NCBI RefSeq assembly: GCF_004193775.1
Contig: NC_041016.1
Span: 36,729,334 to 36,793,333, forward strand
Direction of reading: 5' to 3'
Source: Glycine soja
Taxonomy: Eukaryota > Streptophyta > Magnoliopsida > Fabales > Fabaceae
DNA: 64,000 nucleotides
Shown: one piece after another, positions 46,801 through 56,000 of the stretch
Position numbering within the stretch: position 1 is the stretch's first letter
Layout of the letters: every line of letters starts with the position of its first letter
The notes under the pieces: generated by a model
What the model saw: the letters and a program-made list of their open reading frames with translations, nothing else
What the model was told of the DNA's origin: nothing
Databases searched by the model: none
Translations under genes and position numbers: made by a program

Positions 46801-47915
46801 GACTAATGCACTTATTTTTAGAAATTGCTACAAAATTGCAGTTACGTGCTGACAGTGTTACAATTCACCACTGCACCGCAGCTGCTTCTTAGTAAGCTCG
46901 CATTCTGGTTAATGAAAAAGCTTAAATACCACTGAGCAATAGCTATTTCTTATTATTAATCTTAATAATAAGCTGAAGGCCCCAATTTCCTCTCCTCTCT
47001 TTTATTCTCTTTATACATGTAATATCCTACCCTTCCACTGATTTTGCCTAACAACTGATTGTAACTAATTAATGGGTATCAAACATTTTGGTTTTAATAA
47101 TATTTGATTCTTATAGAGAAAGATAGCTATTAAAACTTCATGAAAACCTATTTTATTTGCTGAACTTCTCATGCCTACATAACCTCTGCATAAAATATTT
47201 AATTTCCTTTTACATTTCTATTCAATGGTTTACCATGTAGTTTTATATGAAAACTGGCGTGTGTAAATTTGGGGAAAGATGCAAGTACCATCACCCAATT
47301 GACCGCTCAGCACTGTCACTGTCAAAGCAGGCTACTGTTAAACTCACTCCTGCAGGATTACCAAGAAGAGAGGTGTGTTAAATCTTTTTTACATGCTTAC
47401 TCTAAATTGTTGCTTTATATGCAGTTTTCTGTGAAATTCTTTCAATAATTAGTCTGCAGATTCAAAAAATAGGTTTATATGATTAGGTTAAGTTTGGATG
47501 TTGTTTCAATCTATTTCACGTTACTTGAATTGTTGCACATTGCATGTGGTAGTAGGTTATCCAGTCAATCTCAAGAACATGCTGATTATTAAATTGCATG
47601 ACCGTTCCAAGCTACTTGCCCTTGCGCTTTTTGCCCTTGTGGCCATATACGTTAGCTTTAAGTAGCATCCTCTTAACTAGCCTCAAAATTTCTATCAAAG
47701 GAACGTGATATCGAAATTTGAAACCATGTATGATGTTTTGACAGGGTGATGTTATCTGTCCTTATTATTTAAAAACTGGAACATGCAAGTTTGGTGCAAC
47801 CTGCAAGTTTGACCACCCACCACCTGGAGAAGTTATGGAGATGGCAAAATCACAAGGAACATCAGCCAATGGAGAGGAAGCTGAAGGCGATACTTCTGCT
47901 CTGGAACAACTTTGA
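31846..47915 (+). CDS. HUA1: HUA1-like CCCH zinc-finger RNA-binding protein, 11 exons
   Basis: Exons: 31846-32161, 33247-33485, 37082-37141, 37234-37359, 37434-37646 (or 37637), 38023-38060, 38242-38288, 38373-38503, 46208-46261, 47241-47372, 47745-47915. All introns are GT-AG and the frame stays open, giving about 508 residues. Six C-x8-C-x5-C-x3-H fingers lie at residues 152-171, 204-223, 246-265, 323-342, 407-426 and 457-476. The N-terminus (1-105) is rich in Ala and Ser from GCC repeats. Arabidopsis HUA1 (524 residues, six fingers) is a nuclear protein that binds AGAMOUS pre-mRNA and aids its processing in floral identity. The same role here is inferred. Every zinc ligand is present. Introns 2 and 8 are swollen by retrotransposons, yet splice sites are intact. 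Confidence 0.95.
34130..35149 (+). pseudogene. Ty3/gypsy gag fragment in HUA1 intron 2
   Basis: Pieces of gag in several frames run along the plus strand: [20 protein letters not shown] and [16 protein letters not shown] near 34390-34490, and a zinc knuckle at 34956-35005 reading [19 protein letters not shown] (C-x2-C-x4-H-x5-C). A perfect-length 90-bp tandem duplication (34426-34515, 34516-34605) repeats part of the domain. Frameshifts and stops make it non-coding. The LTR at 35150 follows directly. Confidence 0.75.
34426..34605. repeat. 90-bp tandem duplication within the gag fragment
   Basis: Two adjoining 90-bp units each begin GATTGTACGC and contain ATATTTCTAGGTCCAGGGGA and CATTCAGATGTGAAGGTGAA. 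They differ at about a dozen positions. Confidence 0.95.
35150..36290 (-). mobile_element. LTR in HUA1 intron 2
   Basis: It starts TGTTAGACTACTGGCAAGCG. This is the reverse complement of the type of end seen in solo LTRs 1 and 2 (CACTTGCC...AACA). Its right part matches 25085-25620. It has a CTATTTATAGAAAAG box and the CACCTAGGCGAG and CCCAGGCGAG words. The right end is approximate and I found no target duplication, so it may be truncated. Sequence from 36290 to 37081 shows no recognisable element. Confidence 0.65.
38566..38793 (-). repeat. 3' LTR of the copia element
   Basis: About 228 bp, matching 45064-45271 across GAGAGAAATT, AAAATGGAGTCTAATGTT, GGCTCTCAGTACAGCTGTA and CAGTTGAATAACTGG. 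It has a 20-bp stretch after TTCATTGC that the other LTR lacks. AATTAAT-like sequence flanks both outer ends (38564-38570, 45273-45279), a possible imperfect target duplication. Confidence 0.85.
39105..40091 (-). pseudogene. Chromovirus integrase C-terminal part with chromodomain
   Basis: The open frame of 328 residues starts at the integrase core: [20 protein letters not shown] holds the second catalytic Asp, and [20 protein letters not shown] holds the catalytic Glu. The GPY/F-type region follows ([20 protein letters not shown]). A chromodomain ends it, with [20 protein letters not shown]. The frame is open, but the first catalytic Asp and all upstream pol are deleted. The last residues are encoded in the LTR. 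Chromodomains direct insertion to particular chromatin. Confidence 0.9.
40141..40386 (-). pseudogene. Chromovirus gag N-terminal piece
   Basis: Just after the primer site, the minus strand encodes [20 protein letters not shown] then [18 protein letters not shown], a short coiled coil found at the start of plant chromovirus gag. It is joined at about 40136 to integrase sequence, which marks the deletion junction. Confidence 0.65.
40889..41827 (-). pseudogene. Copia RT remnant and RNase H
   Basis: Minus-strand frames carry [20 protein letters not shown] near 41700, the end of RT, and [39 protein letters not shown] at 41580-41440. RNase H sequence follows (VTAMCDADW at 41340-41320, [17 protein letters not shown] at 41120). 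The YVDD box is missing: sequence jumps from DVNNA to [12 protein letters not shown] 23-bp unit is duplicated at 41788-41833 near this break. Frameshifts separate the pieces. Confidence 0.85.
41866..42960 (-). pseudogene. Copia integrase C-terminal region and RT start
   Basis: The minus strand at 42931-42368 has [40 protein letters not shown] and [15 protein letters not shown], the GKGY-type end of copia integrase. After a Ser/Pro-rich linker, the RT start appears near 42110-41950 as [41 protein letters not shown] frameshift near 42365 splits the frame. Confidence 0.85.
42997..43503 (-). pseudogene. Copia integrase zinc finger and catalytic core
   Basis: This 168-residue frame has the HHCC finger (WHARLGHPN and [10 protein letters not shown]). 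It continues with the DDE core: FSDLWGP holds the first Asp, IQTDWGGE the second, and [11 protein letters not shown] the Glu. The motif order is normal for copia integrase. A stop at 42997 breaks the frame before the C-terminal region. Confidence 0.9.
43990..45000 (-). pseudogene. Copia gag
   Basis: Minus-strand frames carry the retrotransposon gag domain: [20 protein letters not shown] (44780-44720), then [20 protein letters not shown] and [16 protein letters not shown] zinc knuckle lies near 44175-44235 as [16 protein letters not shown] (C-x2-C-x4-H-x4-C). At least two frame breaks occur. Gag packages the element RNA. Confidence 0.8.
45064..45271 (-). repeat. 5' LTR of the copia element
   Basis: About 208 bp, the upstream LTR in the element's own direction. 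It differs from the 3' LTR by scattered substitutions, a small deletion and an extra GTTAACA unit, so the insertion is not recent. Confidence 0.85.
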
Positions 47916-48075
47916 GATCTTTCATGAAAACTTGACTCTGTATTTGATGAGCCCATTTATTTCTTCCTTATATGTTTTTTCTGATCATGATATCAACAGC
48001 TGTGGCTGAAGACCTGCTTTGTTTAATTTAGTGACTAATTTGTCTCTTGATTGGTATGAGTGCTGTTTTTTAATG

Positions 48076-48140
48076 GAGTGTTGCTAGGTGCACCCAGCAA
48101 AATTTATAAATGGCAAAAATGCCCCTGGCTTTTTTTTTGC
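48076..48140 (+). repeat. Left terminal inverted repeat of the MULE
   Basis: The first 24 bp equal the reverse complement of 58081-58104. Similarity continues imperfectly to about 48140 (AAAATGCCCCTGGCTTTTTT). Confidence 0.95.
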
Positions 48141-48351
48141 CTTATAAAAGTTTTTTTTTCCGGAAATGCACACAATTCCATTTTTGTTCGCTGTTTTTCT
48201 TTGCTTGTGTTTTTCGTGCGGCATTGTCTTCGGTCCGTGGGTTCGTTGTGAACGGTTAGGTGCGGTGTAGGTGAAGGTATCGGTGTTGAGCGTTGCGGTG
48301 GTCGTCGGCGGCATCAGAAGGTGGTGCTGCTGTCGGGAAGGTACGGAAACG

Positions 48352-48440
48352 TTACGGATCAACTTGATCCGGAAGTTGATATGGTTCTCTTCCGGATTAA
48401 GTTGATCCATAAGTGACTTCCGGATCAACTTGACCCGGAA
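48352..48440. promoter_or_regulatory. Left subterminal palindrome array of the MULE (3 sites)
   Basis: Three 23-bp palindromes lie at 48352-48374, 48390-48412 and 48418-48440. Each has half-site TT(A/C)CGGATCAA, one centre base, then the complementary half, with a few changed bases (ATTAA in the second, GACCC in the third). Start-to-start distances are 38 and 28 bp. They lie 80-170 bp upstream of the transposase ATG. Function as binding sites is inferred. Confidence 0.85.
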
Positions 48441-48519
48441 GTTGGTATTTTTTTAAATATTTAATGTTTTTGTAATTATATTAATAATTTTTTTTAAATT
48501 ATTAATTTGAGTTGGTTAG

Positions 48520-50484
48520 ATGGACGAAGATGAATGGATGTATGAAATAATGTCTGAACAAGCGGATATGAATTATGAAAATGAAGAAGCATGTGGTGCG
48601 AATGAACTACATGTTGATTGTTTCGATGCATTCAATATTTCTCAGGTTATAATGTTAATGTTTGTCATAGATTTAATAAAATGAATACTGGTAGAAAACT
48701 TAAGTTATGTGGATTGCTTTGTAGGTGTTTGAGTGCCGAGAGGATGTTTTGCGGTGGGCTCGATCCGTTGCTCATGAAAACGGATTTGTGACGGTGATTT
48801 TAAGGTCGGACACAAACACAGGTAGTAGAGGAAGGACTACGTTTGTGTTAATTGGCTGTGAAATGAGTAGCGAGTATAGGTGTAGGAAAATTGAATTTAT
48901 CAGAAGAGACACTGGGACTAGGAAATGTGGGTGTCCCTTCAAGCTTCTTTGCAAGCCAATGGTTAGAGGAGAAGACTAGATGGTGAAGTTGATTTGTGGA
49001 GTGCATAATCATGAATTTGTCAAGTCATTAGTTGGACATCCATATGCGGGACGATTGACTAAAGCTGAAAAAACACTTATTGCTGATATAACGAAGTCCA
49101 TGGTGAAGCCAAGAAACATTTTGTTAACTTTGAAGGAACACAATGTCAATAGTTGTATGACCATTAAACAGATATACAATGCAAGAAGTGCATTTCGTTC
49201 TTCCATAAGCGGAAACGATCTTAAAATGCAACATCTGATGAAGCTTCTTGAACGTGATCAATATATTCATTGGTACAGAATAAAGGATGAAGACGTGGTT
49301 CATGATAGACAACACCTAGAAAATAAACCGGTACAGACTTCCACTGCTCGATTTTGTTTGGGTGACACCGACTGGGATGACATTCTCTACCGGTTTTGCA
49401 TATGTGGAGGGTGAACACGTTAATAATTTGGTTTGGGCTTTACAACGCTTCTGAGGCCTTTTTTTAAAGCGTGATGCCCTCCCTGGAGTTATTTCCACTA
49501 ACAGAGACCAAACATTGATGAATGCAGTGAAGACTGTATTCCCTGTCTGTACAAATTTGTTGTGCAGCTTTCACATAAACAAGAATGTGAAGGCCAAACG
49601 TAAATCATTAATTTCGCAAAAAAATGCTTGGGATTATGTCATGGATTGTTGGGGATGTCTGACTGATTGTCCTTCAGAACAACAGTTTGATGAATGCCTG
49701 AAGAAGTTCAAAATGGCTTGCGCACCTTGGCCAATGTTTGTTGACTATGTTAAGGAAACATGGATAATATCACACAAGGAAAATTTTTTTTTCACTTGGA
49801 ATAATAAGGTGATGCACTTAGGAAACACAACAACAAACAAGTATGAAATTGTTTAACAAACAGGTATGAAATTGTTTAACTATTTCTATTAATGTTGATG
49901 AATTGATGGAATTGTATTATTATATATGTTTATTTTTATTTGTGTATTTGAAATGTAGGGTTGAATCTGCTCACTCGTCTTTAAAAAGATTGTTACAAAA
50001 TAGCCTTGGAGACTTATGCAGTGTGTGGGATGCCATGAACAACATGATTACGTTGCAGCACACAAAGATTAAAACATCATTTGAAACAAGTACACATGTC
50101 GTTGGACATGTGTTAAAAAAAACCGTATATAGGAGGCTTCTTGGAATGGTTTCAAGGTATGCTTTAAATCAAATTGCTGTTGAATTAGAGCGTGTTGACT
50201 ATGCTAGCAAGAATCCCTCAAGTTGTGGTTGTGTGGTGAGAATCACGCTTGGTCTTCCTTGTGTTTGTGAGCTATCCAAATATGTTGGTGGTTGCATCCC
50301 ACTGGATTCAATCCATATGTTTTGGAGGAGACTAAGTTTTTCTGACTAAGGGTTATCTGAGCCCGAAGTGAGCATCAAGGCAGAAATAGAAACAATATCC
50401 AAAAGATTCGAAGAACTTGATGTTTGTGGCAAGTTTACTCTGAAGACTAAACTTTGGGAAATTGCATACCATGATTAGAATTCG
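48520..50484 (+). pseudogene. MULE transposase
   Basis: Exon 1 (48520-48645) starts MDEDEWMYEIMSEQAD. The intron ends at 48724. Exon 2 has the FAR1-like DNA-binding region (CGCPFKLLCKPM, CGVHNHEFVKSLVGHPYAGR). The catalytic core keeps a first Asp in the phrase MIDNT (about 49300) and CSFHINKNVKAK near 49565-49600. A later intron ends at about 49958, giving VESAHSSLKRLL. The C-terminal SWIM-like segment has CGCVVRITLGLPCVCELSKY. Lesions: stops at 48977, 50347 and 50476, plus a deletion of roughly 20 residues with a frameshift just before the first Asp. The enzyme would cut and join element ends; this copy is inactive. Confidence 0.85.
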
Positions 50485-51460
50485 ATGTGTCCTCCTCCAG
50501 TAAAGGTTAACACAAAGGGGGCACTGAAGAAAGCTATAAGCAGAAACCCAAGGTCAACAAAGCGTTATCCATCTTATTGGGAGTATGTAGATGCCTTTGA
50601 ATCTATGCAAAATAGCAATTCGTCGGTGAGGCGTACTGCATCATCCTCTGAGCAACTGAATCGAAGAACGATGATGTCCATGTTGGACCAGTTTCAGCCA
50701 TTTATGCACGACTTCATTGATAAGATTGTTGATGTCAAAGCTGATGGTAACTGTGGATATCGGTCGGTTGCCGGTTTATTAGGTATAGGTGAAGACTCTT
50801 GGTCGGTGGTCCGCAACCATCTGCTTAAAGAACTTGCCAAATACTCAGAAGACTATATCAAACTCTTTGGTGGCATGGAGAGATTTGAGGAATTAAGGAT
50901 GTCACTACTTGTTGATGGGTTAACCAATGTATGTAATTTATGTATTTGATTTTTAAGACTTAACTTTGAAATTAAGTTTGACGTGTATATTTGTTTCATT
51001 CAGGTGACTACGAATAAGTGGATGGATATAACGGACATGGGACATGTCATTGTATCAAGGTATAACGTAATCGTTGTATCCTTGTCTAGACAACAAAACA
51101 CGACATTCTTTCCTCTTAGAAGTCAACCGCTGGAAAATTCTTCATTGCATTATATAATTTGTATTGGTCATGTGTATGACAATCATTTTGTTGAGGTACA
51201 TTGTAGATATGAACTGTTTTTTCTTTTTTTTTTTATATTTATGCAATGAGTTTTGTAGGATTGAGTTAACACTTTTTTCGCATGTACAACATGTTTATTT
51301 AAAAGAACGTTGTTCCTTACCGCATGTAGCATTGTTATGGTCTAGCAATTGTCATCCTCAAGCGAAGCCGTGGACAAATCCATATATTACCAAAATGCAG
51401 CATTACAAGAGCTTCGTGATGTTCAAGAGAGACTATGTTGAACATAGTATAATGCAATGA
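50485..51460 (+). pseudogene. OTU-type cysteine protease domain at the transposase C-terminus
   Basis: The frame continues that of the transposase after a TAG at 50476. It holds VDVKADGNCGYRSVAGLLGI near 50730-50790, the OTU nucleophile motif DGNCxYR. An intron (50929-51003) follows TNVCN or GLTN, then ITDMGHVIVSRYNVIVVSLS and YIICIGHVYDNHFVEVH at 51150-51195, which gives the catalytic His region (NHFVEV). A second intron near 51200-51290 precedes CSLPHVALLWSSN and KPWTNPYITKM. OTU proteases normally cleave ubiquitin chains. Its role in a transposon is unknown. It is probably a fusion with the transposase, not a separate gene. Confidence 0.75.
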
Positions 51461-52253
51461 AGCATTCTGCTAATATATGGATTTCTGCTAAAGACAAAGA
51501 GGTGGTTACAGAATGATTTAGATTTAAACTCGTCGCCAGGTTGGCTGATAAAGAAGAGGGCGACAGATAAGGTCGAAACAGCTAGCCAAGCAAGGTTCTT
51601 TTCATTCTTGCAGTTGGCTAACCAGGGAATGAAAGACTTCAGTAAGCCTGCTGGCCTTGCTTTCAACAATCCTCAAGAATAGCTCTTGTTCTTTCTTTCT
51701 TCCATTCCACTGCGTTCTTGATGCGGGTAGCCAAGCGTGAAGCAGACTTAATAATCTCATCTCTTCGCACTGTCTCGTCTGTGAGCTCCTTCTTCTTTCG
51801 CTCCAGCTCTAGTTCCCGACCTGCTTCCGCTAGTTGGACAATCAGCCGCGGTATCTTCTCTTCGTTTTGAATTGAATATTCTCATTTATGTGTCTTTGTA
51901 TATTTGTTACGTCTACAACAAAATTTTTACTTAATTCTAAAAAAACATGTATGATATAGTAGTCTGAGTTGACAACACATTGTGAAAAAATGTGTATGAT
52001 AAATTGTTGTCTGCATTAACATAAAGCGCGTGAAAGGACTTTGCACAACATGACTACACATGCAGATCTGATGCAAGCTAAAGAATGTCACGTCATTGGT
52101 GTAGTTGATAACACATACAAAAAGCATGTGCATGCGTATTTTTAATCTTAAAGAAATGCAGCACTGATATTAAAACTCATCTATATATATGACACAGCCT
52201 AATACTGTAAAAAACCACAAGTTTCAGTCGTAACCCAACTCTTACAAAAAACT
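51461..52253. other. Intergenic MULE interior, nothing firm
   Basis: A moderately GC stretch at 51480-51860 contains AAGAAGAGGGCGACAG and TCTTTCGCTCCAGCTC but no domain. The minus-strand ORF at 51433-51669 and the one at 51927-52133 are not supported. A promoter for the ORF at 52254 may lie here. Confidence 0.35.
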
Positions 52254-53079
52254 ATGACATTCTTGGGAGAGACAAGCAGTCAGACAGTTGTGAACTCCAC
52301 ATTAGATTTTATTTTTCCAAATGGATCCATTGTTCACAACGACAGTGGTGTTTCCTTTCAAGCTTCCACTCCAGTTCCCATTCGAGTACCTAACAGGTGT
52401 GATTTTCAAAATTTAAAAATCAGAATACACAATACCCTTAAGCTAACCGACAAGCAATTTTTGGATGAAATTTATTACCGACAGCCTTTCACATATGCAG
52501 GTAATCAATTTTGGTTTCAATGTATGCAACTGAAAGATGATGCTGATATTAACACAATGTTAATGTGTAATCATGAATTTTCGTTTGTTGGTCCGATTGA
52601 GTTATTATGTAGCATTGCTAGAACCCCAGATGATATTTTAAACTTACTTCAAGCTACTATGACCCCTACTCATGATGCCCTGCTATATTACAATGGGAGG
52701 TGAAACATGTCACGCCAAAATGAGTTTGTTGGTTACTCGTTCATAGGAAAAAAATCCCAAAAAGTTTGACATTCCCACTGGATGTACCATGGATGAACTG
52801 AAGGATTTGATCAAGCAAGTTGCACCTCCTGGGATTCCCCCTTATGGTATTGATGAAACACAAATGGTAAGACGATTGTTTTTTCGGAAATCAAGTCACC
52901 ATGAGTATTCAGAAAAAGTTATAAAATTCGAAATAATTGAACTCAAAACCAACGATGATGTGATGAAGGTGTTGATTGAGTCTAACTATTGGAAAAAGAT
53001 TGGGCCAATAGAAATTTTAGCTGTTTTCAGTAAACCTGTACCGGAAATGGAAGACGAGTTGTCCTTGTCGCAAAGTTAG
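52254..53079 (+). pseudogene. Unrecognised MULE-borne ORF with two tandem copies of one domain
   Basis: The first frame (52254-52703, 149 residues) starts MTFLGETSSQTVVNSTLDFI. The second (52789-53079) starts MDELKDLIKQVAPPGIPPYG. The two share a pattern: a hydrophobic-rich start, an R after two aromatics (EIYYRQP, RLFFRKS), then LKDDADINTML or LKTNDDVMKVL, and finally GPIELL or GPIEIL. That looks like an internal duplication of a roughly 85-residue domain, somewhat like a PB1-type fold, which is only a guess. They were likely one protein: a TGA at 52701 and a frameshift near 52755 separate them. Sequence from 53080 to 53861 is AT-rich and empty. Confidence 0.6.
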
Positions 53080-53861
53080 CATGAATTAGTTGTAGTATTT
53101 GATGCAAATTTAATTTCGTTTGACTATGTTGAAGTTAATGTACTGTTTGAATTCATGTATCACATAATCATTTTTTTTTCTGGAAATGGAAGATGAGTTA
53201 TCGTTCTCTGTTAAATTTGATTTTTACTACTTTTACTTTTTTTTCGGTCTTGCAATTTTATTTTAAATATAAAAAAGACAACTACAACAAACAAAAATAA
53301 CAATTAATTATTTAAACCCGAGTAGTTCATTTTTTTTAAAGAAACTACTATAAAATTAAAATTTAATTAAAATATATTTTGTCATCAATTAAAAATAATT
53401 TAATGTTGAACTAATTAAAAATATTTAACAAAGTACATTTAACTCTGATGTAAAATATGGAAATGAAGAAAATAAATAAATTATATGAGTCAATTATTAA
53501 TTTAATATGCTGTATAATGCTTCCAATGAGAAGGTTTTATTTTTTAGTCTCTCAAATTAGAAGGTTTTATTTTTGTCTCTTAAAATAAAGTATAAATGTT
53601 ACGCTTAATTATAAAATTATAAAATATAAATACTGATTTTTATCTCAGGAGAGAAATTAAAAAAAAAACATTTTTTTAATTTGATAGAATAAAATTATAA
53701 AATTTTATAAGCTAGATTAGGCAAAGGGAATATACAATCAATGAAAATAAATAAAACTAACATTACTAATGGAAATAAAGAAAACCAACATTACTAATGA
53801 AATGGGTTCAAGTTCAATATATGTATATACATCGAATATCAATATAAAATATGTAAATAAA

Positions 53862-56000
53862 CTATGTCTGATCCGTGCACCGTTTGCGTCGAGACCTAAC
53901 ATATACTAGCTGGTCCTGTGTGACACTCCTGACCATCCTGAGGCATTCTTCAATCACCTCATGTGTCGATGAGCCTGACATGACCCCCCTAGGCTCAGAT
54001 GGTGCTCCAACCTCTCAACAATCCCATAGCAAACTTCCTGTTAAATACAAAAGAAACAGATTACACAAATTATTATGAAAATATTGACGTAAATGACATA
54101 AATTATTAGTATTACTTACCACTGCATGTTTAGGCTCCTGCATAGTGGGTCTCGCAGATGTCGATGGTGCTCTTGGCTCCGGCACGTGAGGGATATCTGT
54201 CTCTAGGACCCGAGGGACGACTCGGGGTTGCGCAGCATGACCATCTGGCAGAGGATCTAATGCCTGGCCTAGTGTCATGAAAGGATGTGAAATGCAGAAG
54301 AACCAGTCTATGTCGTCACTGGCACACTGACCTGGCATAGCGCACACCTCACCTGCTGGAACCATATAATCCAAATAGTGCATCCACCTGTCGTGTATAT
54401 CATCATACGACACCCATGAATCGACAGGCAGAGCAGGAATGGTCTAGGTGTATCCAAACTTCCGCATGACCCTCTCTGGTCGATAATACACAGCAACGGG
54501 CCCCCAGCGCAAGAGACCGGAATAACATGAAATCATATGGAAGTCCTAGACCGGTCGGTGCTCCCCATATGGAATCCAACAGACATCCGAAATCCGGAGT
54601 CAGTTCAGGCACTCCCTGTACGCCGGTGTAGTATGCTCTTCATGGTCTTCTTCGTAGCAATCCACCTACAGGCACGCGGTGAATCCTCGTCGTTGTTCGG
54701 ATCAGTAGTGGACTCCGCGACTGAGGGAAAGTGCTTGTATATCCAGCACTACAAAGGTAACATGAAAATGATAAACATTAATAATGAAAGTCTAACAAAA
54801 TTTAAAGTTAAACATTGTTGAACCTTAACGAATGAAAAACATGTTTGTTACCTGCAGCAGTGTGATGTAACCGTCAAGCTGTCGGCTGCTGTTGATAGAA
54901 GCATCGTTCAGGTGGTCGTACATATGCACTAGCGCAGCTACTCCCCAGGCGTACCTCCCGGTCTGACCGAGGTCACAAAGGGCCTCCAAATACACAACAT
55001 GAACATCGGTTGCACTCTTGTTAGCAAACAGAGTGCAACCCAGAAGATGAAAAAGATACGCGCGAGCCGCAGCTGTCCAATGACCTTTCTGGCATCGACG
55101 CTCATAGATATCACGTACCCATTGCAGGCGTATGTACGGTCCACGACACTATCTTGTCTCAACCCTGGCAGCCTCTGCAAAGACCATCAATAAGTCCACC
55201 AGTATCTGTATCGCTCATCCACGTGCAAGGGTTGAAAGACATGCAAGTCGCCAACCACAGGCAGATGCAGAAGAGATGAGACATCGTCCAACGTGATCGT
55301 CACCTCTCCCATAGGGAGATGGAAACTAGATGTCTCCCGGTGCCACCGCTCGACAAACGAAGACAAAAGTCCCCGATTGCTAGTGTCTACCAAACACGCA
55401 ATCAGAGGAATTCGTCCTGTCCCAGCAACTAGCCCCTCAATGGCAAGGACAGGCCTGCCTAAACTATGGATCTTCCTCTTGTGAGAGGATAACTTCAACT
55501 CAGGACGCTCCTGAATTGAAGTATAAAGGAACACACAATTCGTTAACATCATCTTTTAAAGGAAAACAAATTTCAATCATAAAGTATAATTAACAACTAA
55601 CTAAAATTCAATATTATAAATACCTCTCCTGTCCATACACAGCCTGCAATGTGATCTTCATACTCGGTCAGCAGGGATGGGTCGCTCGGACCACCTAGAA
55701 ATCCCTCAGGCTCATCCTCAGCAGCCTGTGCGCTTGTGTGTCTGCCCCAGTGTCATGTACATCACCTCCTGCCATCGGCTCATCCGCATATACGGCAGGC
55801 TCAATCGAAGCTCCAACAACCTTTGTCACAGGGACCACTGGCTCATCATGCTCAGCTGTGACAGCTACTCTCTGCCTGCATGCGGATGTGGTAGGCCTTC
55901 GATGCTGCGGAGCATCATCAGAATCATCACTATCTCCTCTGCCCACACCTCTGCCAGTAACGTGACCTAAGACATGACCTAGTCCTCTGGTCCTAACCAT
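53862..56000 (-). pseudogene. PMD gene (MAIN/PP7-long-form type) inside the MULE
   Basis: The start codon at 56000 gives MVRTRGLGHVLGHVTGRGVG, a Gly/Arg-rich tail typical of this transposon gene family. A frameshift near 55715 leads to EGFLGGPSDPS. After an intron (about 55625-55512) comes the plant mobile domain: GLLSSFVERWHRETSSFHLP, GEVTITLDDVSSLLHLPVVG. Further parts read VHMYDHLNDASINSSRQLDG, an intron near 54850-54755, and CWIYKHFPSVAES. The last exon ends EECLRMVRSVTQDQLVY with a stop at 53862. Host relatives MAIN and MAIL1 act with PP7L in silencing. Several frameshifts make it inactive. Confidence 0.8.

Noticed and set aside
48352..48440. CRISPR-like array of evenly spaced repeats
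   Set aside because: The units are palindromes separated by 5-15 bp, not repeats with unique spacers. This is a plant element end.
49009..49498. Minus-strand ORFs opposite the MULE transposase
   Set aside because: They mirror conserved transposase sequence and have no similarity of their own.
53080..53861. Possible gene between the duplicated-domain ORF and the PMD gene
   Set aside because: AT-rich, no ORF of useful length and no motif on either strand.
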